Shown here: piece after piece, positions 25,365-34,191 of the stretch
Position numbering within the stretch: the first letter of the stretch is position 1
Layout of the letters: each line of letters starts with the position of its first letter
Assembly: GCA_964510525.1 (NCBI GenBank)
Contig: CAZECE010000045.1
Coordinates: 1-48,704, forward strand
DNA length: 48,704 nt
Origin: CAZECE01 sp964510525
GTDB taxonomy: Bacteria; Pseudomonadota; Gammaproteobacteria; Pseudomonadales; JANQJO01
Reading direction: 5' to 3'
The notes under the pieces: model-generated
The model's input: only the letters and a program-made list of their open reading frames with translations
Database searches by the model: none
Told to the model about the DNA's origin: nothing
Translations under genes and position numbers: made by a program

Positions 25365-27236
25365 GTGACAATGAGCAAAGATCACATCCTAGAGCGCTTA
25401 GTTAACGTATTTGCGATTGATTATCGGAGCCTGGCTGTTCTGAGAGTGGGTCTTGGAATGGCGTTGTTGTACACCGCCGTTCAGTTTTATACGTCTGATC
25501 TTTTTCACGCTTTTATCAGCGAAGATGGATTTTTAACAAACGACTATGTGCTTAAAGGGAAGCGAACAGGCACTTGGTCTCTTTATTTCATCAATGATGA
25601 CACCTGGTATAGTGCTTTACTGCTGACTCTAACTGGTGTGAGTGCATTAGCGCTGATTGTGGGTTACAAAACTCGTCTGGCCACTTTTCTTTGCTGGGTT
25701 TTGTTTGTTTCTTTGAGTAACCGAGCCCCCATTTTACTGAGCGGTGCCGACACCCAACTTGTGGTGCTGCTGTTTTGGAGTATGTTTCTGCCTCTAGGGG
25801 CTCGTTGGTCTATTGATGGCGGCTTAGGTAAACAGCCGGATCAGGAAAAGCATGTCTCCTTAGCCACTGCTGCTATCATCTTGCAGGTGGCTTATCTGTA
25901 CATTTATAGCGGCTTGTATAAGACGGGTTCGCAGTGGTTTCCGGATGGAACAGCCATTTACTATGCATTGAATGCTTTAGAATTGAGCTCGCCACTCGCG
26001 CCTTTCTTAGCTCACTTTTTTGGGTTAACTCGCTGGTTAACCTATTATGTCTATTTTTTAGAGATTTTTGCGGTCTTTTTTTTACTCAGCCCATTCTATA
26101 CAGATCGGTTCCGTTATGCTGTGTTACCCCAGTTACTTTTGTTACACATCAGTTTTATTCTCTTTTTGTCGGTTGGATTTTTTCCACTAGTCAGCCTCAC
26201 AGGTCTCATGGTGTTCATGCCGAGCCAGTTTTGGGATTGGATCAGCTGTAAAACTGAAACAGAAAAACGTATGGGTATCGAAATTTGGTACGACAAAGAC
26301 TGCGACTTTTGTAGAAAAGTGTGTCGCATTTTCCGTGAGTTTTCCTTGCCTCGTCAGACACCTATTCGGCCAGCGCAAGAAGATTTAACGGCAGGGAAAA
26401 TACTTCAGGAACAAGGCACTTGGGTGGTTTCAACAGCCAATGGTCAGTATTACACGCATTGGAATGCGGTCGCGTTTGTGTGGCGGCGCTCTCCTATTTT
26501 ATGGCCGTTAGGTATTCTCTTTTTACCGAAGTGGGCGATGGATTTTGGCAATAAGTTGTATGCCGTTATCGCAAAATATCGCCGACAATTGGGTTATTTA
26601 AGCGCTGTATTTTTAAAGGAAAATAATCGAGCGGTTACGTTTCAGCAGGAGAATGCCACTAACGTTTTTTTAGCTATTTGCATGGCGTGTGTTTTTGCTT
26701 GGAATTTGAGTGACTTGCCTCACGTCGTTCAATCAAAATATGCCTATAACGTGGGCGATACTGTACGAACCTTTATGCGTACGGTTCGCTTAACCCAACA
26801 GTGGAACATGTTTGCACCTTATCCTTTAAGCTTGAGGCGATGGCACGTTATTGAAGGGACTCTAAAAAATGGCGAGAAAGTGGATCTCTATTGGAACAAG
26901 GTAGCATCACCTAAACATGATGAACCTTGGAGCGGTTACACGGCAGAAAGAAATGACCGTTGGCGCAAGTTTTTCATAAACGCAACGACAAGCGACTGGG
27001 AATACCCTGAATCGCTTATGAGTTCGTTGTTTGGACAGTACTTGTGTCAGCGATGGCAGGAGGAGCACTTTGCACAGCCTGCTTTAAAAACGGTTTCTGT
27101 ATATCGATATTGGTATCATACGCCCCCTCCAGGTATGTCTAACCCAGTCGCGAGGCAGGCGGAGTTGTTATCTCATCAATGTCAGCCTAGTAACAAACGA
27201 GCGTTGATTTTGCTGCAAAAGGTTGATTACAGCTGA
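25365..27236 (+). CDS. HTTM-domain membrane protein fused to a DCC (DUF393) domain
   Basis: The 623-aa protein starts at GTG 25365 or ATG 25371. Residues ~1-290 form a multi-helix HTTM domain, related to vitamin K-dependent gamma-carboxylase (SLAVLRVGLGMALLYTAVQF, FLSNRAPILL-like block, AYLYIYSGLYKTGSQWFPDG). A cytosolic DCC/DUF393 domain follows from about residue 303, with WYDKDCDFCRKVC carrying the two thiols. One further membrane segment (VFLAICMACVFAW) and a soluble tail containing QQWNMFAPYPL complete it; that tail motif recurs in HTTM relatives. Substrate unknown. The 3' end overlaps the convergent sensor gene by 10 bp. Confidence 0.8.
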   Translation: MTMSKDHILERLVNVFAIDYRSLAVLRVGLGMALLYTAVQFYTSDLFHAFISEDGFLTNDYVLKGKRTGTWSLYFINDDTWYSALLLTLTGVSALALIVGYKTRLATFLCWVLFVSLSNRAPILLSGADTQLVVLLFWSMFLPLGARWSIDGGLGKQPDQEKHVSLATAAIILQVAYLYIYSGLYKTGSQWFPDGTAIYYALNALELSSPLAPFLAHFFGLTRWLTYYVYFLEIFAVFFLLSPFYTDRFRYAVLPQLLLLHISFILFLSVGFFPLVSLTGLMVFMPSQFWDWISCKTETEKRMGIEIWYDKDCDFCRKVCRIFREFSLPRQTPIRPAQEDLTAGKILQEQGTWVVSTANGQYYTHWNAVAFVWRRSPILWPLGILFLPKWAMDFGNKLYAVIAKYRRQLGYLSAVFLKENNRAVTFQQENATNVFLAICMACVFAWNLSDLPHVVQSKYAYNVGDTVRTFMRTVRLTQQWNMFAPYPLSLRRWHVIEGTLKNGEKVDLYWNKVASPKHDEPWSGYTAERNDRWRKFFINATTSDWEYPESLMSSLFGQYLCQRWQEEHFAQPALKTVSVYRYWYHTPPPGMSNPVARQAELLSHQCQPSNKRALILLQKVDYS

Positions 27237-28570
27237 ACCGTGACTTGAAAGCTGGGTGGGATGTTTGGGTCGGTAGAGGCAGAATGCACTTGCCAGGTGG
27301 CTTGAGCGCCATCAATGATGGCCCAACTTTGATGCCAAGGTTCGTCAGATTGAGTGTTATCCGGTCGCTCTAACAAGCTTTCAAATGTATCTGGGTCTAA
27401 CTGAAGATTGTCGAAAATAAAATGAAATTGAAGTGCATCCTTTATGGGAGTCACGGTCAGCGTGATCTGAGCTCCTGGTGCCGCTAAATCACAGATTTCG
27501 GCTGCGACAAAACAGAGGCCATGTAACAGCTGTCTTAAATGCGTTGGATCCAGCTGTTGGGAGTTAGCTAGCGTCTCATCGAGTTCAATGGCGATCTCAG
27601 GAATGGGGAAAGGGGTTGAGCTTTTCAGCGCAGCGAGTACGTCAAGAAGAAACGGTTTGAGTTCGAGTGATTGAGGTTGGCGTGTGAGTGCTGGGTGTTT
27701 CTGTTTTTGCTGTTGCTGTTGCTCTAGCGCTAGCTGTGTATTGGTGAGCGACGCTTGCAGTTTGTTATTTTGATTACGTAAAATTTCAGTTCTTTCCGAG
27801 ACAATGTGCTCAATACTGCCAAGATTTTTTCGTAAATCGTTTTCAGCGCGATCACGGCGTTGAATGTTGGTGTCGACACTGTTAATCAGCTTGTTGGTAT
27901 GTTCGATTAACGCGCCTATTTCATCTAAATGGTGTTCGACAGGGTAGTGGACTCGTAATTCGCCGGGCTGGTGAGGATTGATATCCGTCAGGTTTTCCAG
28001 CATGTTTTGAATGGGTTGGATCAGTTGGCGTCTGTTTAGCCAAATCAATAAAGAGCTGAGTAGAATTGTTAGGGTAATGCCCCCCATCATGATGATGCCG
28101 GCACGTTGCAAAAAACCTCGACCAATGATGAACGTATCGACCTCAATAATTAAGTACCCTAAAAACTCTTCGTTGGGAGGTGGGCTGTATAAAGGCTGTT
28201 GCAGACGCGTGTTTTTTCCAAGAAACGCATCGCTGATCCATCGGTATCGGCTTAAGACAGCGGAACGTTGCGCGCGAGCGATGGTTTTACCATTGTGGTC
28301 AACGATCAGCGCAAACATGATTGCGGGGTATTCTGTTAAGTCTTCTACAATGACTTGCGATAAGTCCATGTTGAGGTGATAGACCGCCACGGAACTGGTG
28401 TGGCTGCCAGACGACAGCAAGGCTCTGGTGTTGTCTAAAAAACGGTCCTGGGAATACTCGTAATCCAGCCAGACAAAACCCGTTGTGATGACCAAGCCAA
28501 TTAGAAAAGCAAAAAAATAAGCCTGACTCGCAAAACGGTAACCAATGCTATTGGAAAAAAGTATGTTCAT
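27227..28570 (-). CDS. HAMP-domain membrane sensor with degenerate kinase-like C-terminus
   Basis: The 447-aa protein has a first membrane helix (FFAFLIGLVITTGFVWLDY), a ~120-residue periplasmic sensor region, a second helix (GIIMMGGITLTILLSSLLIW), a HAMP domain (RRQLIQPIQNMLENLTDI) and a coiled coil (ERTEILRNQNNKLQAS, then poly-Gln). The last ~130 residues have the spacing of a HATPase region but no recognisable phospho-acceptor His box, N box or GxG boxes. It may be an inactive kinase or an adaptor-type sensor. It lies downstream of the APC permease on the same strand, separated by ~86 bp. Ligand unknown. Confidence 0.7.
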   Translation of the reverse strand: MNILFSNSIGYRFASQAYFFAFLIGLVITTGFVWLDYEYSQDRFLDNTRALLSSGSHTSSVAVYHLNMDLSQVIVEDLTEYPAIMFALIVDHNGKTIARAQRSAVLSRYRWISDAFLGKNTRLQQPLYSPPPNEEFLGYLIIEVDTFIIGRGFLQRAGIIMMGGITLTILLSSLLIWLNRRQLIQPIQNMLENLTDINPHQPGELRVHYPVEHHLDEIGALIEHTNKLINSVDTNIQRRDRAENDLRKNLGSIEHIVSERTEILRNQNNKLQASLTNTQLALEQQQQQKQKHPALTRQPQSLELKPFLLDVLAALKSSTPFPIPEIAIELDETLANSQQLDPTHLRQLLHGLCFVAAEICDLAAPGAQITLTVTPIKDALQFHFIFDNLQLDPDTFESLLERPDNTQSDEPWHQSWAIIDGAQATWQVHSASTDPNIPPSFQVTVQL

Positions 28571-28656
28571 TCAATTCTGTGATTTTGAGTAAACTCAGCA
28601 GTGTAAAACGAATGTCCGATAATGGCGATTCCCAGCACGTAACGAAGTGTAAACGA

Positions 28657-29877
28657 CTATAAAAAAATCTGACTTAACAATAATGTAGCGCATGTCAGGA
28701 TGCCAATCCAAGGAATAGCCATCGGCACTTGAAATCCTTGGAAAGGTTGAGCCTGCTTGATTCGAATTAATGATATGTTTACGGTAATAAAAATTAATAA
28801 AATCAACCAGCTGGTAATCTTCGCTAACAGCGTCAGTGGCAGGCTGATAGCAAATATTAGAATAAGACCACTGGCTAATAAGGTGGCATTAATGGGTGTT
28901 TGAGTTTTGGGGTGGATGCTGGAAAGTATGGTCAACTTACCCGATTTTTGAGTCAGCCCATAGATCACTCTAGGCACCATCAATAGCTGCACCATAACGC
29001 CGTTAATAATCGCAATCAGACTGATGCAGGTCATGATCTGAGGCGATAGCCAGCTGGCTTGACTTTGTACCACACTGGTAAGAGGCGAGCTGTTGTCTGT
29101 CCATAAAGATTGAGGGATGGTGAGTACCAGTAAAATGGCCACCACGCTGTAAATTAGGGCTGAAATGATCAGCGCTAAAATGATGGCTTTTGGCAATTTT
29201 TTTGAAACATCTTCGACCTCTTCGGCCATGTTGACCATGTCTTCAAAGCCAATAAAGGCATAAAAAGCGATAAAGGAGGCCGTCATCAAGGTTCCTGCTT
29301 GAATACCCTGACTGGCTTGATGTTGTAAGTTTTGCCAAGCCTCGGTAGAAAACGCATCATCGATTAACAAACAACTAATCAGTATTAAGCCGGCTAACTC
29401 AATCAGGGTCACAATGACGGCGGCACCGACAGAAACGGACACGCCGATACAGGCTAACGTACAAAGTCCTGAAATGGATAGAGCAATTAAGAGGGGAGCA
29501 GGCCAGTCAATAAAGGTTTGCGCATACCCTGTAAAGCCATTGATCAAGGTGGCAGCGGACACAATGCCGGTAAAAATAACCGCCCAACCTATGGCATGAG
29601 CAGATGTTGGAGAGGAAAACGCTTGTAAAATATATTCCGCCTCGCCTGCGCTGCGCGGGTGTCTGGCAACGAGTTCTGAGTAGGAGAGCCCGGTAAAGGT
29701 CGCAACGCCAGAGGCAATCAAAAAGGCAAGTGGCGCCCAAGCGCCGGTGAGCCCAATGATTTCACCAATTAAAACATAGATACCGGCACCGATGATGGTG
29801 CCTAAGCCATAAAACATCATGGCACTCAACGACAAGGTGCGCTTTAATTCGGTCTTGGGTTTCAATGATGCGGACAT
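28657..29877 (-). CDS. APC-superfamily amino acid permease
   Basis: ATG 29877 gives a ~406-aa protein with about twelve hydrophobic helices. The first helix contains the APC signature GLGTIIGAGIYVLIG, and helix 6 contains FYAFIGFEDMVNMAEEV, both typical of amino acid-polyamine-organocation carriers. A TTG at 29919 would add 14 polar residues without a ribosome site. Substrate is not predictable. It lies 47 bp after cheB on the same strand, so it may be cotranscribed with the chemotaxis genes. Confidence 0.88.
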   Translation of the reverse strand: MSASLKPKTELKRTLSLSAMMFYGLGTIIGAGIYVLIGEIIGLTGAWAPLAFLIASGVATFTGLSYSELVARHPRSAGEAEYILQAFSSPTSAHAIGWAVIFTGIVSAATLINGFTGYAQTFIDWPAPLLIALSISGLCTLACIGVSVSVGAAVIVTLIELAGLILISCLLIDDAFSTEAWQNLQHQASQGIQAGTLMTASFIAFYAFIGFEDMVNMAEEVEDVSKKLPKAIILALIISALIYSVVAILLVLTIPQSLWTDNSSPLTSVVQSQASWLSPQIMTCISLIAIINGVMVQLLMVPRVIYGLTQKSGKLTILSSIHPKTQTPINATLLASGLILIFAISLPLTLLAKITSWLILLIFITVNISLIRIKQAQPFQGFQVPMAIPWIGILTCATLLLSQIFL

Positions 29878-29924
29878 AGGCCATGAGTGTATCGTGAGGC
29901 CTGAAGTAATAAAAGACAAAAAAA

Positions 29925-31040
29925 TTAGAAGATCATTTTCAGCAGGGTTTCTGGAATTTTTTCTAAGGCAACGATTTCATTAGCGGCACCAATCTTTTCT
30001 GCGTGCCCAGGCATTCCGTAGACCACACAGGATTCTTTATTTTGAATCACGGTGCGACCGCCGGCATTTTTGCAGTTTAGTAGGCCTTCTGCACCATCTT
30101 GGCCCATGCCGGTCATCAAAGCACAAGCGCTGTTGCTGCCGGCACACTCGGCAATTGAGTCAAACAGCACGTCAACAGACGGGCGATTAAAGCTCACCTT
30201 ATCGCCTTCGAATAAATTGACGTGATAGTGACGTCCTTGTTGCGTTATGGACATATGCTTTTCACCCCCTGGTGCAATATAAATGGTGCCAGGCGTGATG
30301 GGCTCATTATGTTCCGCTTCTTTAACGTGTAGTGTGGCTAAGGTGTTGAGTCTTTTTGCAAAAGAGGCTGTAAACCCGGCTGGCATGTGCTGGACAATGA
30401 CAATAGCCGGCGTATTGGCTGGAAACAGCTGAATAATACGAGCTAAATGCTCGACCCCACCTGTGGAAGCACCTATGCCAATGATTTTTTGCGGGCCTGA
30501 CTTTATGTGGGTATTGGTAGCTGTAGAGGCAGAGCTTGGAATGTGATTCGAGCTGACTGGATTGTTGTGATGCGGTGTGGGTTGAGGTTTAAATACAGGA
30601 GGCGAGGAGACAATGGCTTTGGTTTGATTGGCTCTAATATTAGATTTGGCCGCGATTTTTACTCGACGAATGATGTCTTGTTGGAGTTCTGAAAAACCTT
30701 GATCAGCTGTTGAGGTGGGTTTGGTAATAAAATCAACGGCACCGGCTTCTAAAGCTTCTAGCGTGATGGCCTGACCCCCTTTGGTGTGCGAGCTGATCAT
30801 GACGGTCGGAATCGGGTTTGTGCTCATTAATTTTTTTAAGAAGGTAATGCCATTCATCTTTGGCATTTCTAAATCAAGTGTGATCACATCAGGTTTTTCT
30901 TTTTCTATAAAGGCTTGGGCGTCCAAGGCATCAACGGCACAGTAAACGACCTCAATATCGGGGTCTGAATTCAGAATTCCTTTTAATATTTTTCTAATAA
31001 TCGTCGAATCATCGACGATTAGGGCTTTAATATGGTTCAT
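29925..31040 (-). CDS. cheB: Chemotaxis response regulator protein-glutamate methylesterase
   Basis: CheB demethylates chemoreceptors and is activated by phosphorylation. The 371-aa protein has an intact receiver domain with D10/D11, phospho-acceptor D56 (VITLDLEMPKMNG) and K107 (ITKP), a Pro/Ser-rich linker (~145-180), and an esterase domain with catalytic S192 (GIGASTGGVEH), H218 (VIVQHMPAGF) and an Asp in TGMGQDGAEG. It is 28 bp downstream of cheR. No CheA, the normal phosphate donor, is encoded in the window. Confidence 0.95.
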   Translation of the reverse strand: MNHIKALIVDDSTIIRKILKGILNSDPDIEVVYCAVDALDAQAFIEKEKPDVITLDLEMPKMNGITFLKKLMSTNPIPTVMISSHTKGGQAITLEALEAGAVDFITKPTSTADQGFSELQQDIIRRVKIAAKSNIRANQTKAIVSSPPVFKPQPTPHHNNPVSSNHIPSSASTATNTHIKSGPQKIIGIGASTGGVEHLARIIQLFPANTPAIVIVQHMPAGFTASFAKRLNTLATLHVKEAEHNEPITPGTIYIAPGGEKHMSITQQGRHYHVNLFEGDKVSFNRPSVDVLFDSIAECAGSNSACALMTGMGQDGAEGLLNCKNAGGRTVIQNKESCVVYGMPGHAEKIGAANEIVALEKIPETLLKMIF

Positions 31041-31068
31041 AGTCTGTAATATGTTTCATAATCTGTGA

Positions 31069-31893
31069 TTAAAACCCTTTTTGATAAATGCCGGCTTTGA
31101 TGCGTCGCCAGCTGGTTTTGAAATTGTGATTTTCAGTAACACTGGTAATCAGCCAGCCGCTTGGCAGAGTGTGTTCAAAAACGTGCTCCAGTATTTGTTT
31201 TTGCTTTTCAGGAGAAAAATAATAAAGTACGTTTCTTAAATAAGTGACGTGGAATTTTTCATGAAAAGACCAGTTTTTTTCTAATAAATTGATGGTCCTG
31301 AATTCACACAGGTTTCTTAAGTCGTTGGAAAGCTGCCATTGATTGTCATTGATTGGATGAAACCATTTGTTACGCTGCTCAATAGGTACCTCCATCAGTT
31401 GTCTTTTGGTATAAATACCGGATTTGGCTTGTTCGATAATTTTAGGATTAACATCGGTACCAACACAAACAATGCGTTTAGACATCTCGCTGATACTGAT
31501 TTGTTCTGAAAGCATCATTAACAGTGTATAAAGTTCCGCACCACTGGAAGCGGCCGCACTCCAAATACGTATTTTTTTTTCATACTTTAAAGTAGGGATG
31601 ACACGGTTAATAAAAAAAGCCATGCCCGCTGTTTCTCTAAAAAAATGCGTATGATTAATGGTGGCAATGTCGATAACTTGAGAGCAGAGCGTTGCACTGG
31701 GGTTCGATTTTAATTTTTCGATCAATTGATTGATGGTTTCCAGTTTGAGCTGATTGCACAATCTGTCGACTCGTTTGGCGAGAATGTCCTTTTTAGTATT
31801 TTCGAACACTAAGCCAGTTTCGTTTTCAATCCAGTTTTGCAGCCAGCTTAGCTGTTCTGATTGTCGACGATTGTTTGGGGTATTTGGAAACAT
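31069..31893 (-). CDS. cheR: Chemotaxis protein methyltransferase CheR, somewhat divergent
   Basis: CheR transfers methyl groups from SAM to receptor glutamates. The 274-aa protein retains an N-terminal helical domain, NHTHFFRE (canonical NxTxFFR), a SAM-binding block IWSAAASSGAELYTLL, TDVNPKIIEQAKSGIY and YLRNVLYYF. The SAM motif differs from the common WSAACSTGEEPYS form by having Ala and Leu in place of Glu and Pro around the turn, and the CRNV motif is LRNV. Activity is likely but specificity may be altered. It sits between the MCP and cheB genes. Confidence 0.9.
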   Translation of the reverse strand: MFPNTPNNRRQSEQLSWLQNWIENETGLVFENTKKDILAKRVDRLCNQLKLETINQLIEKLKSNPSATLCSQVIDIATINHTHFFRETAGMAFFINRVIPTLKYEKKIRIWSAAASSGAELYTLLMMLSEQISISEMSKRIVCVGTDVNPKIIEQAKSGIYTKRQLMEVPIEQRNKWFHPINDNQWQLSNDLRNLCEFRTINLLEKNWSFHEKFHVTYLRNVLYYFSPEKQKQILEHVFEHTLPSGWLITSVTENHNFKTSWRRIKAGIYQKGF

Positions 31894-31953
31894 AATTGAG
31901 ATGACCTTAACTGTAAGACTTATGCCGCCACTGGGTCATCTGAAAGGTTAAAA

Positions 31954-33261
31954 TCAGTGGAATTTGACTTGCGCTAATTTCATTTTTAAATCTTGCCCAA
32001 TATGGTTCAAGGAAGCGGCCACATCGCTCGATTCCTTCGAGCAAACGACGGATTCTTGAGTTTGGCTATTGAGATCAATGATACTGGCTTCGATGCTATC
32101 GCAGACGGTGGCTTGCTCTTCTGAAGCACTCGCAATAGAAACAATCATTTCCGAAATTTCTGAAACAGAGTCGCTGATTCTTGTTAAAGCGCTTTCAGCT
32201 TCTTGGGCTTCGTCTACAGCGCGATCACTGTTTTTTCGGCAATTATGCATGGTATCTGCGGTCTTATCGCAATAATGCTGAATTTCTTCCACAATATTTT
32301 GAATTTCTTCAGTACTTTCAGCGGACTTAGTAGCCAATGTTCTGACTTCATCGGCTACGACCGCGAAGCCACGACCCAGTTCGCCGGCTCGTGCTGCTTC
32401 AATAGCCGCGTTTAGAGAAAGCAAATTCGTTTGTTCTGAGAGGTCTCGAATGACTTCAACCACCTGGCCGATATTATTACTTTTGGCTTGCAGATTATCC
32501 ATTAACTCTTCGGAGGCTTTGATGTAGTCCGCGAGTTGAAACACTTCATGAATGGCTTTGGCAATAATTTTTTTTCCGTGATCAATTTCTTTATCGACTT
32601 TTTGAGTATGCTGAGCGCTGTCTTCAGCATTGGTCGAAACGTTTTGAGCGGCCGATGACATTTCGCTAACAGCGGCTACGATGGATTCAATGTCTTCACA
32701 GGTTTTTTCTATGATATTTTTGCTACGATGGGAAAATTCGTGGGTTTGTTGTGCCGAGGTAGTGAGCTCTAACGCACTTTCATCGATACTTTTGATGACG
32801 CTGGTAATTTTTTTCATAAAAGAATTGAAGCTCGAAGAGATATGAGAAAATTCATTATTATTTTCCTCATCTAATTTGATGGTTAGGTCACTGTTGTTTT
32901 CTGCATTAACCAGTATGTCGCGTGTTGTCAACAGAGGTGCCATGATAGAGCGAATCAGGTTGTAGTAAAATGTTAAAGCAATCAGGGCGCCAAAGAGGGA
33001 TAAGCCAATAATCATGCGAATTTGACTTTCGATTAGCTCGAAAAATTCGGCAGACGTTTCTTGAATATTTACAAGGCCCTCTTGTTGCTCTTCTGAGTTG
33101 AGTGGTTGCTGGCTGGCGTTTTGCAATGATTCGGACAGAGCGGATATTTCCAAAAAGCCTTCTTCAATTTGATATAAAGAGTGCACAACGGTAAAAATAC
33201 CCCCAAATGCCGCGATACTGAGGAGTACGACTGCTAATATTAATTTGCCTTTAATGGTCAT
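31954..33261 (-). CDS. Methyl-accepting chemotaxis protein
   Basis: The 435-aa receptor has a first membrane helix (LILAVVLLSIAAFGGIFTVV), a short helical periplasmic region of ~60 residues, a second helix (MIIGLSLFGALIALTFYYNL), HAMP and the signalling domain with the hairpin tip VIRDLSEQTNLLSLNAAIEAARAGELGRGFAVVADEVR (positions about 268-305). The periplasmic part is too short for a PAS/Cache fold. No C-terminal CheR-tethering pentapeptide is present (ends MKLAQVKFH). It is the first gene of the mcp-cheR-cheB unit. Confidence 0.95.
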   Translation of the reverse strand: MTIKGKLILAVVLLSIAAFGGIFTVVHSLYQIEEGFLEISALSESLQNASQQPLNSEEQQEGLVNIQETSAEFFELIESQIRMIIGLSLFGALIALTFYYNLIRSIMAPLLTTRDILVNAENNSDLTIKLDEENNNEFSHISSSFNSFMKKITSVIKSIDESALELTTSAQQTHEFSHRSKNIIEKTCEDIESIVAAVSEMSSAAQNVSTNAEDSAQHTQKVDKEIDHGKKIIAKAIHEVFQLADYIKASEELMDNLQAKSNNIGQVVEVIRDLSEQTNLLSLNAAIEAARAGELGRGFAVVADEVRTLATKSAESTEEIQNIVEEIQHYCDKTADTMHNCRKNSDRAVDEAQEAESALTRISDSVSEISEMIVSIASASEEQATVCDSIEASIIDLNSQTQESVVCSKESSDVAASLNHIGQDLKMKLAQVKFH

Positions 33262-33401
33262 TTTTTTTCAACCTGAAAGGGTAAGCTGCTAGTATTCTAA
33301 ATAGCCTAATTTCGTAGGTTATTTTTTAGACTAGGCTGGTATTTTGTGTGATGCAAGTTAACTGAAAATTTTGTTCTAATTTGGTATCAAAGTGAGGTGT
33401 T

Positions 33402-33998
33402 GTGATCGATCAATTTGAAAAACTGCCTGATGTTACTTTGCATTCGCCGCTGTTTCAGTCTTCTGGTTTTGATGAGTCAGTCAGTCTTGGGCCGTTTGAT
33501 ATGCAAACCTTGCCCCCTTTTTTACGCAGCTTGATGGTTGCCGATGGCACTGTCACCAAGCTTCTGGAAGCTTACTTTTGGGAGCCGGTTGATGTGCAAG
33601 TTGTGTCGCAGCAAATGGAGAATAGAAAGTCTGAGGTAGTGGCATTAAACCATCTGGCTAACGAATCGTTATTAATGCGAGAGGTTCGCTTGGTTGGGCG
33701 AGGAACGCGTCGGGTGTATGCTAAAGCCATATCATTGATTAACCCCAAAATGGTTCCGGATAAGTTTTTGCAGCCATTGAAAGATGAGGCTATTGGGGTA
33801 GGTGCGTTGATCGGTGATTTTGGCTTAGAGTCTTATCGAGAGGTTCTGGCGGTTGGGGAAGAAAAACAGCCGTTTTCGTCATTATTAGGAGGCGCGAATC
33901 AAACAACAGATTTGATTTTTCGCGCGTATCGAATCTTTATTGATATTCGCCCGGCTATTTTAATTTACGAATACTTTCCTCTGAGTTTGTATCGTTAA
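33402..33998 (+). CDS. Chorismate pyruvate-lyase-like protein (UbiC/DUF98 family)
   Basis: GTG 33402 is the start, with GAGG a few bases upstream. The 198-aa protein shows UbiC-like blocks: LPPFLRSLMVADGTVTKLLE near the N-terminus, LLMREVRLVGRGTRRVYAKA in the middle and ILIYEYFPLSLYR at the C-terminus. True UbiC converts chorismate to 4-hydroxybenzoate for ubiquinone. DUF98 relatives have other aromatic products, and this protein has no ubiA neighbour, so the product is uncertain. It is divergent from the MCP gene. Confidence 0.65.
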   Translation: MIDQFEKLPDVTLHSPLFQSSGFDESVSLGPFDMQTLPPFLRSLMVADGTVTKLLEAYFWEPVDVQVVSQQMENRKSEVVALNHLANESLLMREVRLVGRGTRRVYAKAISLINPKMVPDKFLQPLKDEAIGVGALIGDFGLESYREVLAVGEEKQPFSSLLGGANQTTDLIFRAYRIFIDIRPAILIYEYFPLSLYR

Positions 33999-34036
33999 TA
34001 CTGAATAATTTAAATTTTCATCTATGCCTAGTTTAT

Positions 34037-34168
34037 CGTCATGCTGAACTTGATTCAGCATCCAGAGGAAAGAACGCCGTATTAAAATCTGGCTCAATTT
34101 GTAGAGTTTAATAAAGATGGCAAGATAAGAGGTTTTTTTCACTGGATTCCGTTTCAAGCACGGAATGA
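34037..34168. repeat. Composite REP-like element, inverted arrangement
   Basis: Left hairpin ATGCTGAA-CTTGA-TTCAGCAT (34041-34061) and right hairpin ATTCCGT-TTCAAGC-ACGGAAT (34146-34166) are the same two hairpins as at 15391-15502 but in reverse-complement order. The left unit begins CGTCATG and continues GCATCCAGAGG; the right begins CTGGATTCC. The element lies between the convergent ends of the UbiC-like gene and cobO. Confidence 0.75.
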
Positions 34169-34191
34169 TGGAACTGGGATTGTATTCGCCA

